Positions 6,636 through 16,041 of a DNA stretch of 64,000 bases are shown one piece after another. How positions within the stretch are numbered: position 1 is the first letter of the stretch; each line of letters begins with the position of its first letter. Made by a program: the position numbers and the translations under genes. A model generated the notes under the pieces. The model searched no databases and was not told the origin of the DNA. It saw only the letters and a program-made list of their open reading frames with translations. This DNA is from Streptomyces celluloflavus (GTDB lineage: Bacteria > Actinomycetota > Actinomycetes > Streptomycetales > Streptomycetaceae): the NCBI GenBank assembly GCA_000720995.1, contig JOEL01000002.1, positions 62,001 through 126,000 of the forward strand. Reading direction: 5' to 3'.

Positions 6636-9600
6636 CCGACACCGGCCAGGTCCCGGGCGAGGGACTGCCGGAGAACGCAGGCGGACATCCCGGGCAGCCG
6701 CAGCCGGCGGCCGTTCCCTCCCCTGTCGACACCGGAACGACGGAGCAGCCGGGCATCGTCCCCGCTCCGGCCGCGTATCCCTACCTCGACCCGGTCGACG
6801 GCGTCCCCGAGGACGACGATCTGCTCCTGATGCCGAGCGCCCAGGGCGCCTGGAGCGAGCAGCCGGCCCCCCAGCCGCAGCCGCACGGGAACCCGCAGGT
6901 CCAGGCCCGTCAGCCGCAGCAGAACGCACCGTACGCCACGGCCGCCGCGGGCTCGCCGATGCCCGCGCACACCGGTGACCACGAGAGCGGCGGCCGGGAT
7001 TCCGGTGCGGTCGACCTCGGCGCCGTCCGTTCGCCGCAGGGCCGGACACCGGCAGCCGCGCCCGCGCGCCGTCCGCTGCACATGGGCCCGCCCGTCCCCG
7101 AGACGACCGGCGGGGTGGTCCGCTCGCTCGCCGACCGCGGCCCGGCCGCCGCGCCCCAGCCGCCCGCCGGCCCCCCCGCAGGCGCCCCCGAATACCTCGA
7201 CGTCCCGGACGCCACCCCCGCCACCACCATGGGCGAGCAGCCGATCGGCGGCCCGCCGCCCGTCGCCCAGGCGTACCCCGAGCAGTCCTTCGGGGAGCCG
7301 TCACCCACGGCGCAGCCGTTCGGCGTGCCGTCCTATGACCAGTCGTCCTACAGCGAGCAGATGTACGGCGCCCCGGGCCAGGGCCCGCTGCCCGGCCCGC
7401 AGCTCGGCGAGATCCCGTCCCGGATGCCGCCGTGGAACGAGGCATCGGCGCAGGCGGTAGCGGCGCCGGTGGCGGAAACGGCCGACCACGCCGCGGCGGC
7501 ACCCGCCGGGGAAGCCGCCGCCGGTACCGGCGCGGCGGCCCAGACCGCTCCGCAGGCCGCGGAAGCGCCGCGGCAGGCACCCGTCCCGGCGCCGGACGAG
7601 GACGCCGGGGAGGCCACGGACGGCGAGGCCGCCGGGCCCGCCGCCGACGCCGCCCCGGGCGAGCCCGACGGCACAGCGGCGACGGGCGGACCGCAGGGCG
7701 AGGACGCGGCGCTGACCGCGGCCCCGGCGGCGGAGCCCGCGCCCCAGACCACGGCACAGCAGGAGCCGGAGCCGGCCGGGCCGCAGGACACGGCGGCGAC
7801 TGGCCAGGAGGTGTCGGAGACCGTTGCGGCGGAGACGGCCGTACCGGAATCGGCCGTCCCGGAGACCGTCACGCCGGACACCGCTGTACCGGAGACCGCC
7901 CTCTCGGAAGCGTCCGCACCGGAAGCGTCCGTGCATGAAGCGTCCGCGCAGGACGCACCCGTGCCGGATGCCGTCGCCCTCCACCCGCAGTCCCCGGCAG
8001 TCGCCGAGGCCCCGCAGCAGACCGTGGACCCTGACCAGGCCGCCCGGACCGCACAGGACGTCCAGCCTGCCCAGGCCGAGGTGCCGGGCCCGCCCGTCGG
8101 TACCCCGTCCGCGCCGGACGGTACCGCCGGGGAGCCGGTCGACCGCCCGGCGCCGGAAGCCGGGCAGCCCGAACCGGCCGTGCCGGCCGCCGACGCGTAC
8201 CCGGAAGCCGAAGCGCACCCGGACACCGACCGGGCGGCGCAGAGCGCACCCGCGGCGCAGAACACCCAGGCGCCGCAGGGCCCGCGGCTCGTCGTCCCGG
8301 CGCAGCCCGCCGATCCGGCGCTGCCCGCCCCGGCCGGGCCCGAGGCCGCCGCCGACGACACCCCGCTCGCCCGGCCCGTGGCGTCCGCCGACGAATCGCA
8401 GCCCGCGGCGGCCCAGGCCGACGCGCCGACCCCTGCCGATGCCCCGACCCTGCCCGCCGCCCCGGCTGAGCCCGAGGCTCCGGCCGCGTCCGCCGCCCCA
8501 GCCGCGCCCGACGCCGCCCCGGTGGCCACGGCAGCCGCGACCGTCCCACCGGAGGTCGTCGCCCCCCAGAGCCCGGTCGCGGAGCCCGCGGCCGACGACG
8601 GCACGTCCCCGGAGCAGGCCGGCATAGAGCGGCCCGAGGCGCGGCAGCCGGTCGCCGGGCCGCCGCAGCCCGGGGCTTCCACCGAGACCGCGGACGCGCC
8701 AGCCGCCGCGCCCGGCGCGGCCCCCGCCGATCCTGCGCAGCGCCAGGACCAGGACACCCCGGCCGGGCAGCCGCAGCTCGTACCGGCCGGTCCGCACGAC
8801 CCCGGCGCAACGGCCGCACAGGCCACCCCGGCCGACGCGGCGCCCGAGCCGGTGCCGGCCGCCGAGCCTGTCGCCGAAGCCGAAGCCGAAGCCGAAGCCG
8901 AAGCCGAAGCCGTCACCGGATCCGCAACCGTCGCCGAGCCCGTCACCGAAGCCGGCGCAGCGCCCCTCCCCGCCGACGCCGAGCCCGTCGAGGCCGCCGA
9001 GCCCGGCACCGTCGAGCCGCCGGCCGGCACTCCGTCGGCCGCCGTCCGCATCCCGGCCCAGGCGGCCGGCGGTACGACCGCGGCCCCCGCGGCTCCCCCC
9101 GTTGGCGCGGCCGCCGCGGACACGCCCCCGCACCAGCGGGACGCCTCCGAGCCCGAGAACCGGGACGACGACCGGTCCACGGTCGCGGACCAGGCCCACC
9201 CCGAGGCAGTGACCGCCGACTCCGGCCCCGCCGCCGCACCCACCGATGCGGCCGGTGTACCCGTCCGCGCCATGCTCCCCACCCAGCCCCAGCCCCAGGA
9301 CGGCGCGCCCGTGGACAACGTCATGGACACCAGCGGTGCCCCGATCCCGATCCCGGCCCCGGCCGCCGGATACGACGACTCCGAACGCGCCGCCGTACAC
9401 CGCGTGATGCGCGAGCGCCGGGACATCCGCAACGGCTTCCGCGGCGACCCGATCCCCAACGAGGTGCTGCTGCGCGTCCTGGAGGCGGCGCACACCGCTC
9501 CCAGCGTCGGCCACTCCCAGCCCTGGGACTTCGTCGTCATCCGCTCGGACGAGACCCGCGAGAAGATGCACCGGCTCGCGATGGAGCAGCGCGACGCGTA

Positions 9601-11089
9601 CGCCGCGTCGCTGCCCAAGGCCCGCGCCAAGCAGTTCCGCGAGCTCAAGATCGAGGCGATCCTCGAAACGCCGGTCAACATCGTCGTCACCGCCGATTCC
9701 ACCCGCGGCGGCCGGCACACCCTCGGCCGGCACACCCAGCCGCAGATGGCCCCGTACTCCTCCGCGCTCGCCGTCGAGAACCTCTGGCTCGCGGCCCGCG
9801 CCGAGGGCCTGGGCGTCGGCTGGGTCAGCTTCTTCGACGAGCGGGAGATGGTCCAGGCCCTGGGCCTGCCCGACCACCTCGAAGTCGTCGCCTACCTGTG
9901 CATCGGCTATGTCGACGAGTTCCCGGACGAGCCCGAGCTCATGCAGGCCGGCTGGTCCAAGCGCCGCCCGCTGTCCTGGGTCGTCCACGAGGAGACGTAC
10001 GGACGCCGGGCGCTGCCCGGTGAGGACCCGCACGACCTGCTCCAGGAGACGCTTCAGGGCATCCGCCCGCTGGACGCCAAGGCGCTCGGCGAGGCATGGG
10101 AGCGGCAGAAGCGGATGACCAAGCCCGCCGGGGCGCTGGGCATGCTGGAGATCATCTCCGCGCAGCTGTCCGGACTGTCCCGCAAGTGCCCGCCGCCGAT
10201 CCCGGAGCCGGCCGCCGTCGCGATCTTCGCGGGCGACCACGGTGTGCACGCCCAGGGAGTGACCCCCTGGCCCCAGGAGGTCACCGGCCAGATGGTCGCC
10301 AACTTCCTCGGCGGCGGCGCGGTCTGCAACGCCTTCGCCCACCAGGTCGGCGCCGAGGTCTGCGTGGTGGACGTCGGCGTGGCGGGCGAACTCCCCGCCA
10401 CCCCCGGGCTGCTGCCCCGCAAGGTCCGCCCCGGTACCGACGACTTCACCACCGGCCCGGCGATGAGCCAGGAAGACGTGCTGAAGGCGATCGAGGTCGG
10501 CATCGAGACCGCCCGCGACCTCGTCGCGGCGGGCAACAAGGCGCTGCTGACCGGTGAGATGGGCATCGCCAACACCACCACCTCCGCCGCGCTGATCTCC
10601 GTCTACACCGACACCGACCCCGTCGAGGTCACCGGCCGGGGTACGGGCATCAACGACGAGACGCACGCCCGCAAGGTCGAGGTGGTCCGCCGCGCCCTGG
10701 AACTCCACCAGCCCGACCCGAACGACCCCATCGGCGTGCTCGCCGCGGTCGGCGGCCTGGAGCATGCCGCCCTCGTCGGCCTGATCCTGGGCGGCGCCTC
10801 GCTGCGTACGCCGGTCATCCTCGACGGCGTCAGCGCGGGTGCCGCGGCCCTGGTGGCGCGGGCCATCGCCCCCGAGGCGCTGGCCGCCTGCATCGCCGGC
10901 CACCGCAGCGCCGAGCCCGGCCATGTCGCGGCCCTGACCAAGCTGGGCCTGCGCCCGCTGGTCGACCTCGACCTGCGGCTGGGCGAGGGCACCGGCGCCC
11001 TGCTGGCCCTGCCCGTGGTGCAGAGCGCCGCCCGCGCCATGCACGAGGTCGCCACCTTCGACTCGGCCGGTGTGACCGAGAAGAGCTGA
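6632..11089 (+). CDS. cobT: BluB-CobT fusion with giant disordered N-terminus
   Basis: This 1485-aa protein has three parts. Residues 1 to ~900 are Ala/Pro/Glu-rich low complexity with no recognisable fold. Residues ~910-1130 are a BluB-type flavin nitroreductase-fold domain (RRDIRNGFRGDPI, APSVGHSQPWDFVVIR, ENLWLAARAEGLGVGWVSFF) that makes 5,6-dimethylbenzimidazole from FMNH2 and O2. Residues ~1134-1485 are CobT, which activates that base to alpha-ribazole phosphate for the lower ligand of B12. CobT catalytic glutamates appear in TGEMGIANTT (~1309) and RLGEGTGALL (~1450). BluB feeding CobT in one chain is chemically sensible. The start ATG overlaps a mini-ORF stop. The length of the disordered region is the odd feature. 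Confidence 0.9.
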   Translation: MTDTGQVPGEGLPENAGGHPGQPQPAAVPSPVDTGTTEQPGIVPAPAAYPYLDPVDGVPEDDDLLLMPSAQGAWSEQPAPQPQPHGNPQVQARQPQQNAPYATAAAGSPMPAHTGDHESGGRDSGAVDLGAVRSPQGRTPAAAPARRPLHMGPPVPETTGGVVRSLADRGPAAAPQPPAGPPAGAPEYLDVPDATPATTMGEQPIGGPPPVAQAYPEQSFGEPSPTAQPFGVPSYDQSSYSEQMYGAPGQGPLPGPQLGEIPSRMPPWNEASAQAVAAPVAETADHAAAAPAGEAAAGTGAAAQTAPQAAEAPRQAPVPAPDEDAGEATDGEAAGPAADAAPGEPDGTAATGGPQGEDAALTAAPAAEPAPQTTAQQEPEPAGPQDTAATGQEVSETVAAETAVPESAVPETVTPDTAVPETALSEASAPEASVHEASAQDAPVPDAVALHPQSPAVAEAPQQTVDPDQAARTAQDVQPAQAEVPGPPVGTPSAPDGTAGEPVDRPAPEAGQPEPAVPAADAYPEAEAHPDTDRAAQSAPAAQNTQAPQGPRLVVPAQPADPALPAPAGPEAAADDTPLARPVASADESQPAAAQADAPTPADAPTLPAAPAEPEAPAASAAPAAPDAAPVATAAATVPPEVVAPQSPVAEPAADDGTSPEQAGIERPEARQPVAGPPQPGASTETADAPAAAPGAAPADPAQRQDQDTPAGQPQLVPAGPHDPGATAAQATPADAAPEPVPAAEPVAEAEAEAEAEAEAVTGSATVAEPVTEAGAAPLPADAEPVEAAEPGTVEPPAGTPSAAVRIPAQAAGGTTAAPAAPPVGAAAADTPPHQRDASEPENRDDDRSTVADQAHPEAVTADSGPAAAPTDAAGVPVRAMLPTQPQPQDGAPVDNVMDTSGAPIPIPAPAAGYDDSERAAVHRVMRERRDIRNGFRGDPIPNEVLLRVLEAAHTAPSVGHSQPWDFVVIRSDETREKMHRLAMEQRDAYAASLPKARAKQFRELKIEAILETPVNIVVTADSTRGGRHTLGRHTQPQMAPYSSALAVENLWLAARAEGLGVGWVSFFDEREMVQALGLPDHLEVVAYLCIGYVDEFPDEPELMQAGWSKRRPLSWVVHEETYGRRALPGEDPHDLLQETLQGIRPLDAKALGEAWERQKRMTKPAGALGMLEIISAQLSGLSRKCPPPIPEPAAVAIFAGDHGVHAQGVTPWPQEVTGQMVANFLGGGAVCNAFAHQVGAEVCVVDVGVAGELPATPGLLPRKVRPGTDDFTTGPAMSQEDVLKAIEVGIETARDLVAAGNKALLTGEMGIANTTTSAALISVYTDTDPVEVTGRGTGINDETHARKVEVVRRALELHQPDPNDPIGVLAAVGGLEHAALVGLILGGASLRTPVILDGVSAGAAALVARAIAPEALAACIAGHRSAEPGHVAALTKLGLRPLVDLDLRLGEGTGALLALPVVQSAARAMHEVATFDSAGVTEKS
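8873..8908 (+). repeat. Hexanucleotide microsatellite (GCCGAA)6
   Basis: Six exact tandem copies of GCCGAA encode an (Ala-Glu) run in the disordered N-terminal part of the BluB-CobT fusion. Copy-number changes keep the reading frame, so the run may vary in length between strains. Confidence 0.85.
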
Positions 11090-11112
11090 CCGGCACCCGC
11101 CCGCGCACGGCC

Positions 11113-11147
11113 CCCCGGCCCACAGCCCCCTAGGCTGTGGGCCGGGG
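11113..11147 (+). terminator. Terminator after bluB-cobT
   Basis: A 15-bp perfect stem pairs 11113-11127 (ccccggcccacagcc) with 11133-11147 across a five-base loop, 24 bp after the stop. It separates bluB-cobT from cobA. Confidence 0.85.
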
Positions 11148-11242
11148 CTGTACCCCTCACCGGGCCCCACCACCCCTCACCAGCCGCTTCGGCGCCGCAG
11201 CGGCGACGACCCGAACCATCCGTACAAGGAGCCGTACCCGCC

Positions 11243-12478
11243 ATGGCCGAGCACCCCGCCGAACACGCCGCCTACCCCGTCGGACTGCGGCTGTCCGGCC
11301 GTCGTGTGGTCGTCCTCGGGGCAGGCCAGGTCGCCCAGCGCCGCCTCCCCGCGCTCGTCGCGGCCGGTGCCGACGTCCTGCTGATCTCCCCCTCGGCCAC
11401 CCCCTCCGTCGAGGCGATGGCCGACACCGGCGGAATCCGCTGGGAGCGCCGTCGCTACCAGGCGGGCGATCTCGCCGGCGCCTGGTACGCGCTGATCTCC
11501 ACCGACGACCCCGAGGCCAACACCGCGGCCTCCCAGGAGGCCGAGGACCGCCGGGTGTGGTGCGTACGCGCCGACGACGCGGAGGCCGCCACCGCCTGGA
11601 CCCCGGCCACCGGCCGCAGCGAGGGCGTCACCGTCGCGGTGCTCACCGGCCGCGACCCGCGCCGCTCCGCCGCCGTACGCGACGCCATCGTCGAGGGCCT
11701 GCGGGACGGCAGCCTCGCCGCCCCGCACCACCGCCGCCCGCACACCCCCGGCGTGGCGCTGGTCGGCGGCGGTCCCGGCGACCCCGACCTCATCACTGTG
11801 CGCGGCCGCCGGCTGCTCGCCGAGGCGGACGTCGTCATCGCCGACCGGCTCGGCCCCCGCGATCTGCTCGCCGAACTCCCGCCGCACGTCGAGGTCATCG
11901 ACGCCGCGAAGATCCCCTACGGCCGGTTCATGGCCCAGGAGGCCATCAACCAGGCTCTCATCGAGCACGCCAAGGCGGGCAAGGCCGTGGTCCGCCTCAA
12001 GGGCGGCGACCCGTTCGTCTTCGGCCGCGGTATGGAAGAGGCCCAGGCGCTCGCCGAGGCCGGTATCCCCTGCACGGTCGTGCCCGGCATCTCCAGCTCC
12101 ATCAGCGTCCCCGGCGCCGCCGGCATCCCCGTCACCCACCGCGGGGTGGCCCACGAGTTCACCGTCGTGAGCGGCCACGTCGCCCCCGACGACGCGCGGT
12201 CGCTCGTCGACTGGTCCGCGCTCGCCAAGCTGCGCGGCACCCTCGTCGTCCTGATGGGCGTGGAGAACAGCGGCGCCATAGCCGCCACGCTCATCGCCCA
12301 CGGCCGCGCCACCGATACCCCCGTGGCCGTCGTCCAGGAGGGCACCACCGCGGCCCAGCGCCGCGTCGAGGCCACCCTCGCGACCCTCGGCGAGACCGTA
12401 CGGGCCGAGGGCGTCCGGCCGCCGGCCGTCATCGTCATCGGGGACGTCGTCACCGTCGCCGCCCGCACCCCCAGGTAA
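11243..12478 (+). CDS. cobA: Uroporphyrinogen-III C-methyltransferase with siroheme-synthase N-domain
   Basis: This 411-aa CysG-like enzyme is the branch-point methylase that forms precorrin-2 for cobalamin and siroheme. The N-terminal Rossmann domain has VVVLGAGQVAQRRLPAL at residues ~22-38, as in the precorrin-2 dehydrogenase/ferrochelatase part of CysG. The SUMT domain starts at ~170 (VALVGGGPGDPDLITVRG) and carries KGGDPFVFGRG and VPGISSSISVPGAAGIPVTHRG. It is about 45 residues shorter than E. coli CysG, so the linker region is reduced and the dehydrogenase activity is not certain. AAGGAG lies 12 bases before the ATG. Promoter and terminator placement suggest a separate transcript from cobT. 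Confidence 0.92.
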   Translation: MAEHPAEHAAYPVGLRLSGRRVVVLGAGQVAQRRLPALVAAGADVLLISPSATPSVEAMADTGGIRWERRRYQAGDLAGAWYALISTDDPEANTAASQEAEDRRVWCVRADDAEAATAWTPATGRSEGVTVAVLTGRDPRRSAAVRDAIVEGLRDGSLAAPHHRRPHTPGVALVGGGPGDPDLITVRGRRLLAEADVVIADRLGPRDLLAELPPHVEVIDAAKIPYGRFMAQEAINQALIEHAKAGKAVVRLKGGDPFVFGRGMEEAQALAEAGIPCTVVPGISSSISVPGAAGIPVTHRGVAHEFTVVSGHVAPDDARSLVDWSALAKLRGTLVVLMGVENSGAIAATLIAHGRATDTPVAVVQEGTTAAQRRVEATLATLGETVRAEGVRPPAVIVIGDVVTVAARTPR

Positions 12479-12531
12479 CCGATCCCGTACGCGGCCTCGG
12501 CACCCCGACACCGACAAGGCACTATCTCCCC

Positions 12532-13350
12532 GTGGCAGAAATCATCACCGTCGACGACCCGGACGACCCGCGCCTGAGCGACTACACCGGCCTCACCGAT
12601 GTGGAACTGCGCCGCCGCCGCGAACCCGCCGAGGGACTGTTCATCGCCGAGGGCGAGAAGGTCATCCGGCGGGCCCGGCAGGCCGGCTACGAGATGCGCT
12701 CCATGCTGCTCTCCGCCAAGTGGGTCGACGTCATGCGCGACGTCATCGACGAGATACCGGCCCCGGTCTACGCCGTCCACCCGGACCTCGCCGAGCGGGT
12801 CACCGGCTACCACGTCCATCGCGGCGCCCTGGCGTCCATGCAGCGCAAACCGCTGCCCGCGGCCGCCGAACTGCTCGGCACCGCCCGCCGCATCGTGGTC
12901 ATGGAGGCGGTCAACGACCACACCAACATCGGGGCGATCTTCCGCAGCGCCGCGGCCCTCGGCATGGACGCCGTGCTGCTCTCCCCGGACTGCGCCGACC
13001 CGCTCTACCGCCGCTCGGTGAAGGTCTCCATGGGCGCCGTGTTCTCCGTGCCGTACGCCCGCCTGACGAGCTGGCCCAGGGACCTGGCGACGGTACGGGA
13101 AGCGGGCTTCAAGCTGCTCGCGCTGACCCCCGCGGAGCGGGCCACGGCCATCGACGAGGCGGCCGTGCACACCCTGGAGCGCGCCGCCCTGATGCTCGGC
13201 GCGGAGGGCGGCGGCCTGACCACCGGCGCCCTGCGGGCCGCCGACGAATGGGTCCGCATCCCGATGGCGCACGGTGTGGACTCGCTCAACGTGGGCGCGG
13301 CGGCCGCGGTCGCCTTCTACGCGGTCGCGACGGGCCGCCCGGAAGCCTGA
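12532..13350 (+). CDS. SpoU/TrmH-family RNA methyltransferase
   Basis: This 272-aa protein starts at GTG 12532 (MAEIITVDDPDDPRLSDY). The N-terminal substrate-binding part includes GLFIAEGEKVIRRA. The C-terminal SPOUT domain shows the three family motifs: motif 1 NDHTNIGAIFRSAAALGMD, motif 2 near GAVFSVPYARL, and motif 3 RIPMAHGVDSLNVGAAAAV. SPOUT enzymes 2'-O-methylate rRNA or tRNA using SAM in a knotted fold. The target is not predictable from sequence. It lies 53 bp after cobA on the same strand and may share its transcript. Its neighbour downstream is convergent. Confidence 0.9.
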   Translation: MAEIITVDDPDDPRLSDYTGLTDVELRRRREPAEGLFIAEGEKVIRRARQAGYEMRSMLLSAKWVDVMRDVIDEIPAPVYAVHPDLAERVTGYHVHRGALASMQRKPLPAAAELLGTARRIVVMEAVNDHTNIGAIFRSAAALGMDAVLLSPDCADPLYRRSVKVSMGAVFSVPYARLTSWPRDLATVREAGFKLLALTPAERATAIDEAAVHTLERAALMLGAEGGGLTTGALRAADEWVRIPMAHGVDSLNVGAAAAVAFYAVATGRPEA

Positions 13351-13375
13351 CCGGCACGCGCCGGGCGTCCGGTCC

Positions 13376-14734
13376 TCAGCCGTCCGTCCGCGGACCGTCC
13401 GCCGGCGGCTCTTCCGCCGGCTGCCCGGCCGCGGACGGGGCGGACACCGGTGCCACCGGCCGCTCCACCCCCAGGCCGCGGGTCGGCCCCTGGCAGCCCT
13501 GGGCCGCCGCGATCCCCAGCGCCACCAGCAGCGTCACGGTCACGAACACGGTGATCCGCTGCCGCAGCAGCCGTCGGTCGGGACCCGGCCGGCGCCCGGC
13601 CGACGTCGTCCGCACCGGGGAGCGCGCACCCTTGCGCGCGGCGGGCCGCGCCGCCGGGACCCGCCCCGTGTTCCGCCCGGCCGCCCGCGGATCCGTGCCC
13701 GCCGCTGGCGGCGCCGGTGCGGCCGGCCGGGGCGGCGCCTCGCGCTGGGCCGGCGGCCGGGCCGACTGCGGACGCGGTGTGGGGGTGCCGGCCGCCCGGC
13801 GCACCGTGCGCTGCCGCGCGTACTCCTCGGCCCGCTGCCCGGTCGGCCGGCCACCGGGACGGCGCTCCCGCCCCCAGTCGGCCCCGCCCTCCGCCGGATC
13901 GCCCGACAGACCGTGCGCCTCGCGGGCCGCGATCTCCTTGAGCCGCAGCGACAGCGACAGCGTGCTCGGGCGGTCCGCCGGATCCTTGGCGAGACAGGCC
14001 GCGAGCAGCGGTGCCAGCGCGTCCGGGACCCCGGCCAGCTGCGCCTCCTCGTGCACCACGCGGTAGAGCATGACCTCGGAACTGCCCTGTCCGAAGGGCG
14101 AGTCCGCGGTGCAGGCGTAGGCGAGCGTCGCGCCCAGCGAGAAGATGTCCGTCGCCGGTGTCACCGCGGCCCCGCGCACCTGCTCGGGCGCGAGAAACCC
14201 CGGCGAGCCGATGGCCGTACCGACATGCGTCAGCGTGCTGGCGCCGGTGGCCCACGCGATGCCGAAGTCGATGATCCGCGGCCCCTTGGGCGACAGCAGG
14301 ATGTTCGACGGCTTCAGATCGCGGTGCACCACCCCCGCGTCGTGCACGGCCAGCAGCCCCTCGGACAGCGCCGCGCCGACGGAGGCGACCTGCGCCGGGG
14401 ACAGCGGCCCCTCCTCGTTCACCTTGTCGTGCAGCGAGGGCCCCGGTACGTACTGGGTGGCGAACCACGGCCGGTCCGCGTCGAGATCGGCCGCGACCAG
14501 CCGGGCCGTACAGCCGCCGCGGATCCGCCGGGCCGCCGACACCTCGCGCGCGAACCGCGAGCGGAACTCCTGATCCTCCGCCAGATCCGGCCGGATCACC
14601 TTCAGAGCCACCCGCTGCCCGCGCTTGTCGGAGCCGAGATAGACCACGCCCATCCCGCCCGCGCCGAGCCTGCGGTGCAGCCGGAACGTGCCGACGACAC
14701 GCGGGTCCTCGCGCCGGAGCCGCATCATCGCCAT
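13376..14734 (-). CDS. Ser/Thr protein kinase with one membrane anchor
   Basis: This is a 452-aa Hanks-type kinase. The Gly-rich loop LGAGGMGVVY spans residues 23-32, with the ATP lysine in VALKVI (K45). The catalytic loop is VVHRDLKPSNILL (H137-R138-D139), DFG is at 156-158, and GFLAPEQ is the activation-segment end. A long Pro/Ala/Arg-rich juxtamembrane stretch follows the kinase domain. One hydrophobic span, VFVTVTLLVALGIAAAQGC near residue 400, precedes a short ~45-residue external tail without PASTA repeats, so an external sensor domain is essentially absent. ATG 14734 has a GGGGACGG box upstream; nearby in-frame ATGs at 14728 and 14725 are alternatives. Confidence 0.92.
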   Translation of the reverse strand: MAMMRLRREDPRVVGTFRLHRRLGAGGMGVVYLGSDKRGQRVALKVIRPDLAEDQEFRSRFAREVSAARRIRGGCTARLVAADLDADRPWFATQYVPGPSLHDKVNEEGPLSPAQVASVGAALSEGLLAVHDAGVVHRDLKPSNILLSPKGPRIIDFGIAWATGASTLTHVGTAIGSPGFLAPEQVRGAAVTPATDIFSLGATLAYACTADSPFGQGSSEVMLYRVVHEEAQLAGVPDALAPLLAACLAKDPADRPSTLSLSLRLKEIAAREAHGLSGDPAEGGADWGRERRPGGRPTGQRAEEYARQRTVRRAAGTPTPRPQSARPPAQREAPPRPAAPAPPAAGTDPRAAGRNTGRVPAARPAARKGARSPVRTTSAGRRPGPDRRLLRQRITVFVTVTLLVALGIAAAQGCQGPTRGLGVERPVAPVSAPSAAGQPAEEPPADGPRTDG

Positions 14735-15347
14735 GTCCGTCCCCTACCTGCGGTGGGGAGGCCCCACTCCGCTGCCAACCGTCTGACGTCGCACAGCTTA
14801 CGGATTGACGGCGCGCTGTGCTGATAGGCCGCGCATGCGTCGGCAACCGGATTGCCGGCGACGGCCGGGACCCGCGCCGCCCGGGACGGAACCGGACGGC
14901 GTACGGCCCGACTTCCCGCGCGCTATCTCAAGGGTCCGACGCCGCAGGTGGATTGACGCACCGACAGATGGCCGGAGCGGGCGCCCAGGGGAGGCCGGGG
15001 ACCGGGCCGGGGCGTACGGCACGATGCCGGGCCGGGCGGACCGGGCGGGCCGCGGCACGCGGGGGAGCGGCCGAAGTGAGCGAAGTCACCGGCCGCCGCG
15101 GATCCCCGGTGCGCGGGGCGGACCTCCGGGTGCCCTCTCGGGGATGTCCCCAGGTCCCGGCCCCGCCATCTCCACCCAGGGGAGTACGTCACCCACCGTG
15201 CCGTCATCCTCCTGGAGGCGGGGCAATCGATACGTCGGCATGACGACCGGCGCCCGCCGGATGCCTAATGTGGAGTTCCAGCGGCGGGCGTGGTACTCGT
15301 CCCCCGAGGTCGGACGCCCGCCGCTGCCACAGAACAGGAGCGGCACG
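14735..15347. other. Intergenic region upstream of kinase and small membrane gene
   Basis: This 613-bp divergent gap is GC-rich with long open frames on both strands, but none has a recognisable domain, a plausible ribosome site and streptomycete-like codon pattern together. The less GC-rich stretch near 15215-15290 (caatcgatacgtcggcatgac) is the likeliest promoter zone for the small gene at 15348. Confidence 0.4.
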
Positions 15348-15557
15348 ATGGCGGACGGCTCAGGACGGGCGGCCCTCCGGACGCAGGGGCGCAGGGCCGC
15401 CGCGGCGTTCGGCGGCCGGCAGTCCTCCGGTACCCGCCATCCGCTCGTCGCGGTGGCCATGGTGCTGCCGCTGGCGGTCCTCCTGGCCGTGGTGTTCGGC
15501 GGCTGGGAAGCCGTCATCACACAGGCGTCGTCCGTGGTCGGAATGCTGGGGCGCTGA
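15348..15557 (+). CDS. Small single-span membrane protein (69 aa)
   Basis: ATG 15348 is preceded by AGGAG (15336-15340) seven bases away, which decides the start inside a much longer open frame. The product has a basic N-terminal half and one hydrophobic span, HPLVAVAMVLPLAVLLAVVF (about residues 31-50). It ends in a short tail, TQASSVVGMLGR. No family is recognised. A 14-bp terminator hairpin follows at 15639, so it is probably monocistronic. Confidence 0.65.
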   Translation: MADGSGRAALRTQGRRAAAAFGGRQSSGTRHPLVAVAMVLPLAVLLAVVFGGWEAVITQASSVVGMLGR

Positions 15558-15638
15558 GCGCCCCGGTCCCGGGAGAGCGGCCCGGGACAGGCTTCGGACC
15601 GGAACCCCGTGGGGACGGGGGTACGGCGGACGGCAGGA

Positions 15639-15670
15639 ATGGCCGGGCATCTGGGGAGATGCCCGGCCAT
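15639..15670 (+). terminator. Terminator after the 69-aa membrane protein gene
   Basis: A perfect 14-bp stem (atggccgggcatct with agatgcccggccat) surrounds a GGGG loop about 80 bp downstream of the stop. Confidence 0.75.
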
Positions 15671-15788
15671 CTGGCATTCCGGGCCCACGGCGCCGCACCG
15701 CCCGGCGCACGGGAGCCCACGGGAGTTGGTCCGCCGCGGCAGCGCCCGGAGCGGCTGCTCCCCTCCCGCCGGTCCGCCCGGACAACGA

Positions 15789-15820
15789 CCGAGGGCCGGA
15801 GCGATTGCTCCGGCCCTCGG
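15789..15820 (-). terminator. Terminator of the minus-strand tRNA operon
   Basis: A 14-bp perfect stem (15789-15802 with 15807-15820) closes a GATT loop eight bases beyond the 3' end of the last tRNA-Val, in the right place to end the five-tRNA transcript. Confidence 0.85.
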
Positions 15821-15828
15821 TCTGGATG

Positions 15829-15900
15829 TGGACGATACTGGGATTGAACCAGTGACCTCTTCCGTGTCAGGGAAGCGCTCTCCCGCTGAGCTAATCGTCC
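15829..15900 (-). tRNA. tRNA-Val(GAC), copy 3 of operon
   Basis: This 72-nt gene folds as a cloverleaf on the minus strand. The acceptor pair is GGACGAT/ATCGTCC and the D-arm is GCTCAGCGGGAGAGC. Anticodon stem CTTCC/GGAAG holds loop CTGACAC (anticodon GAC), and the T-loop is TTCAATC. The discriminator is A. CCA is not encoded. It is the last gene before the terminator. Confidence 0.96.
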
Positions 15901-15939
15901 TCGGGACCACGGATCTCGATGATCTCCGTGGATACTGCG

Positions 15940-16011
15940 TGCGCGATACTGGGATTGAACCAGTGACCTCTTCCGTGTCAGGGAAGCGCTCTCCCGCTGA
16001 GCTAATCGCGC
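15940..16011 (-). tRNA. tRNA-Val(GAC), copy 2 of operon
   Basis: The cloverleaf has the same D-, anticodon- and T-arms as its two neighbours. The acceptor stem differs at its end (GCGCGAT/ATCGCGC). Anticodon GAC reads GUC/GUU. It lies 39 bp after the last copy's start. Confidence 0.96.
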
Positions 16012-16041
16012 GGGACGGATACCCCGTGACCGGGGATCCAG

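Noticed and set aside
7301-11173. Very long minus-strand open frame antisense to bluB-cobT
   Set aside because: The frame is a composition effect: Ala/Pro-rich sense coding in high-GC DNA leaves the antisense frame open. It has no domain or ribosome site.
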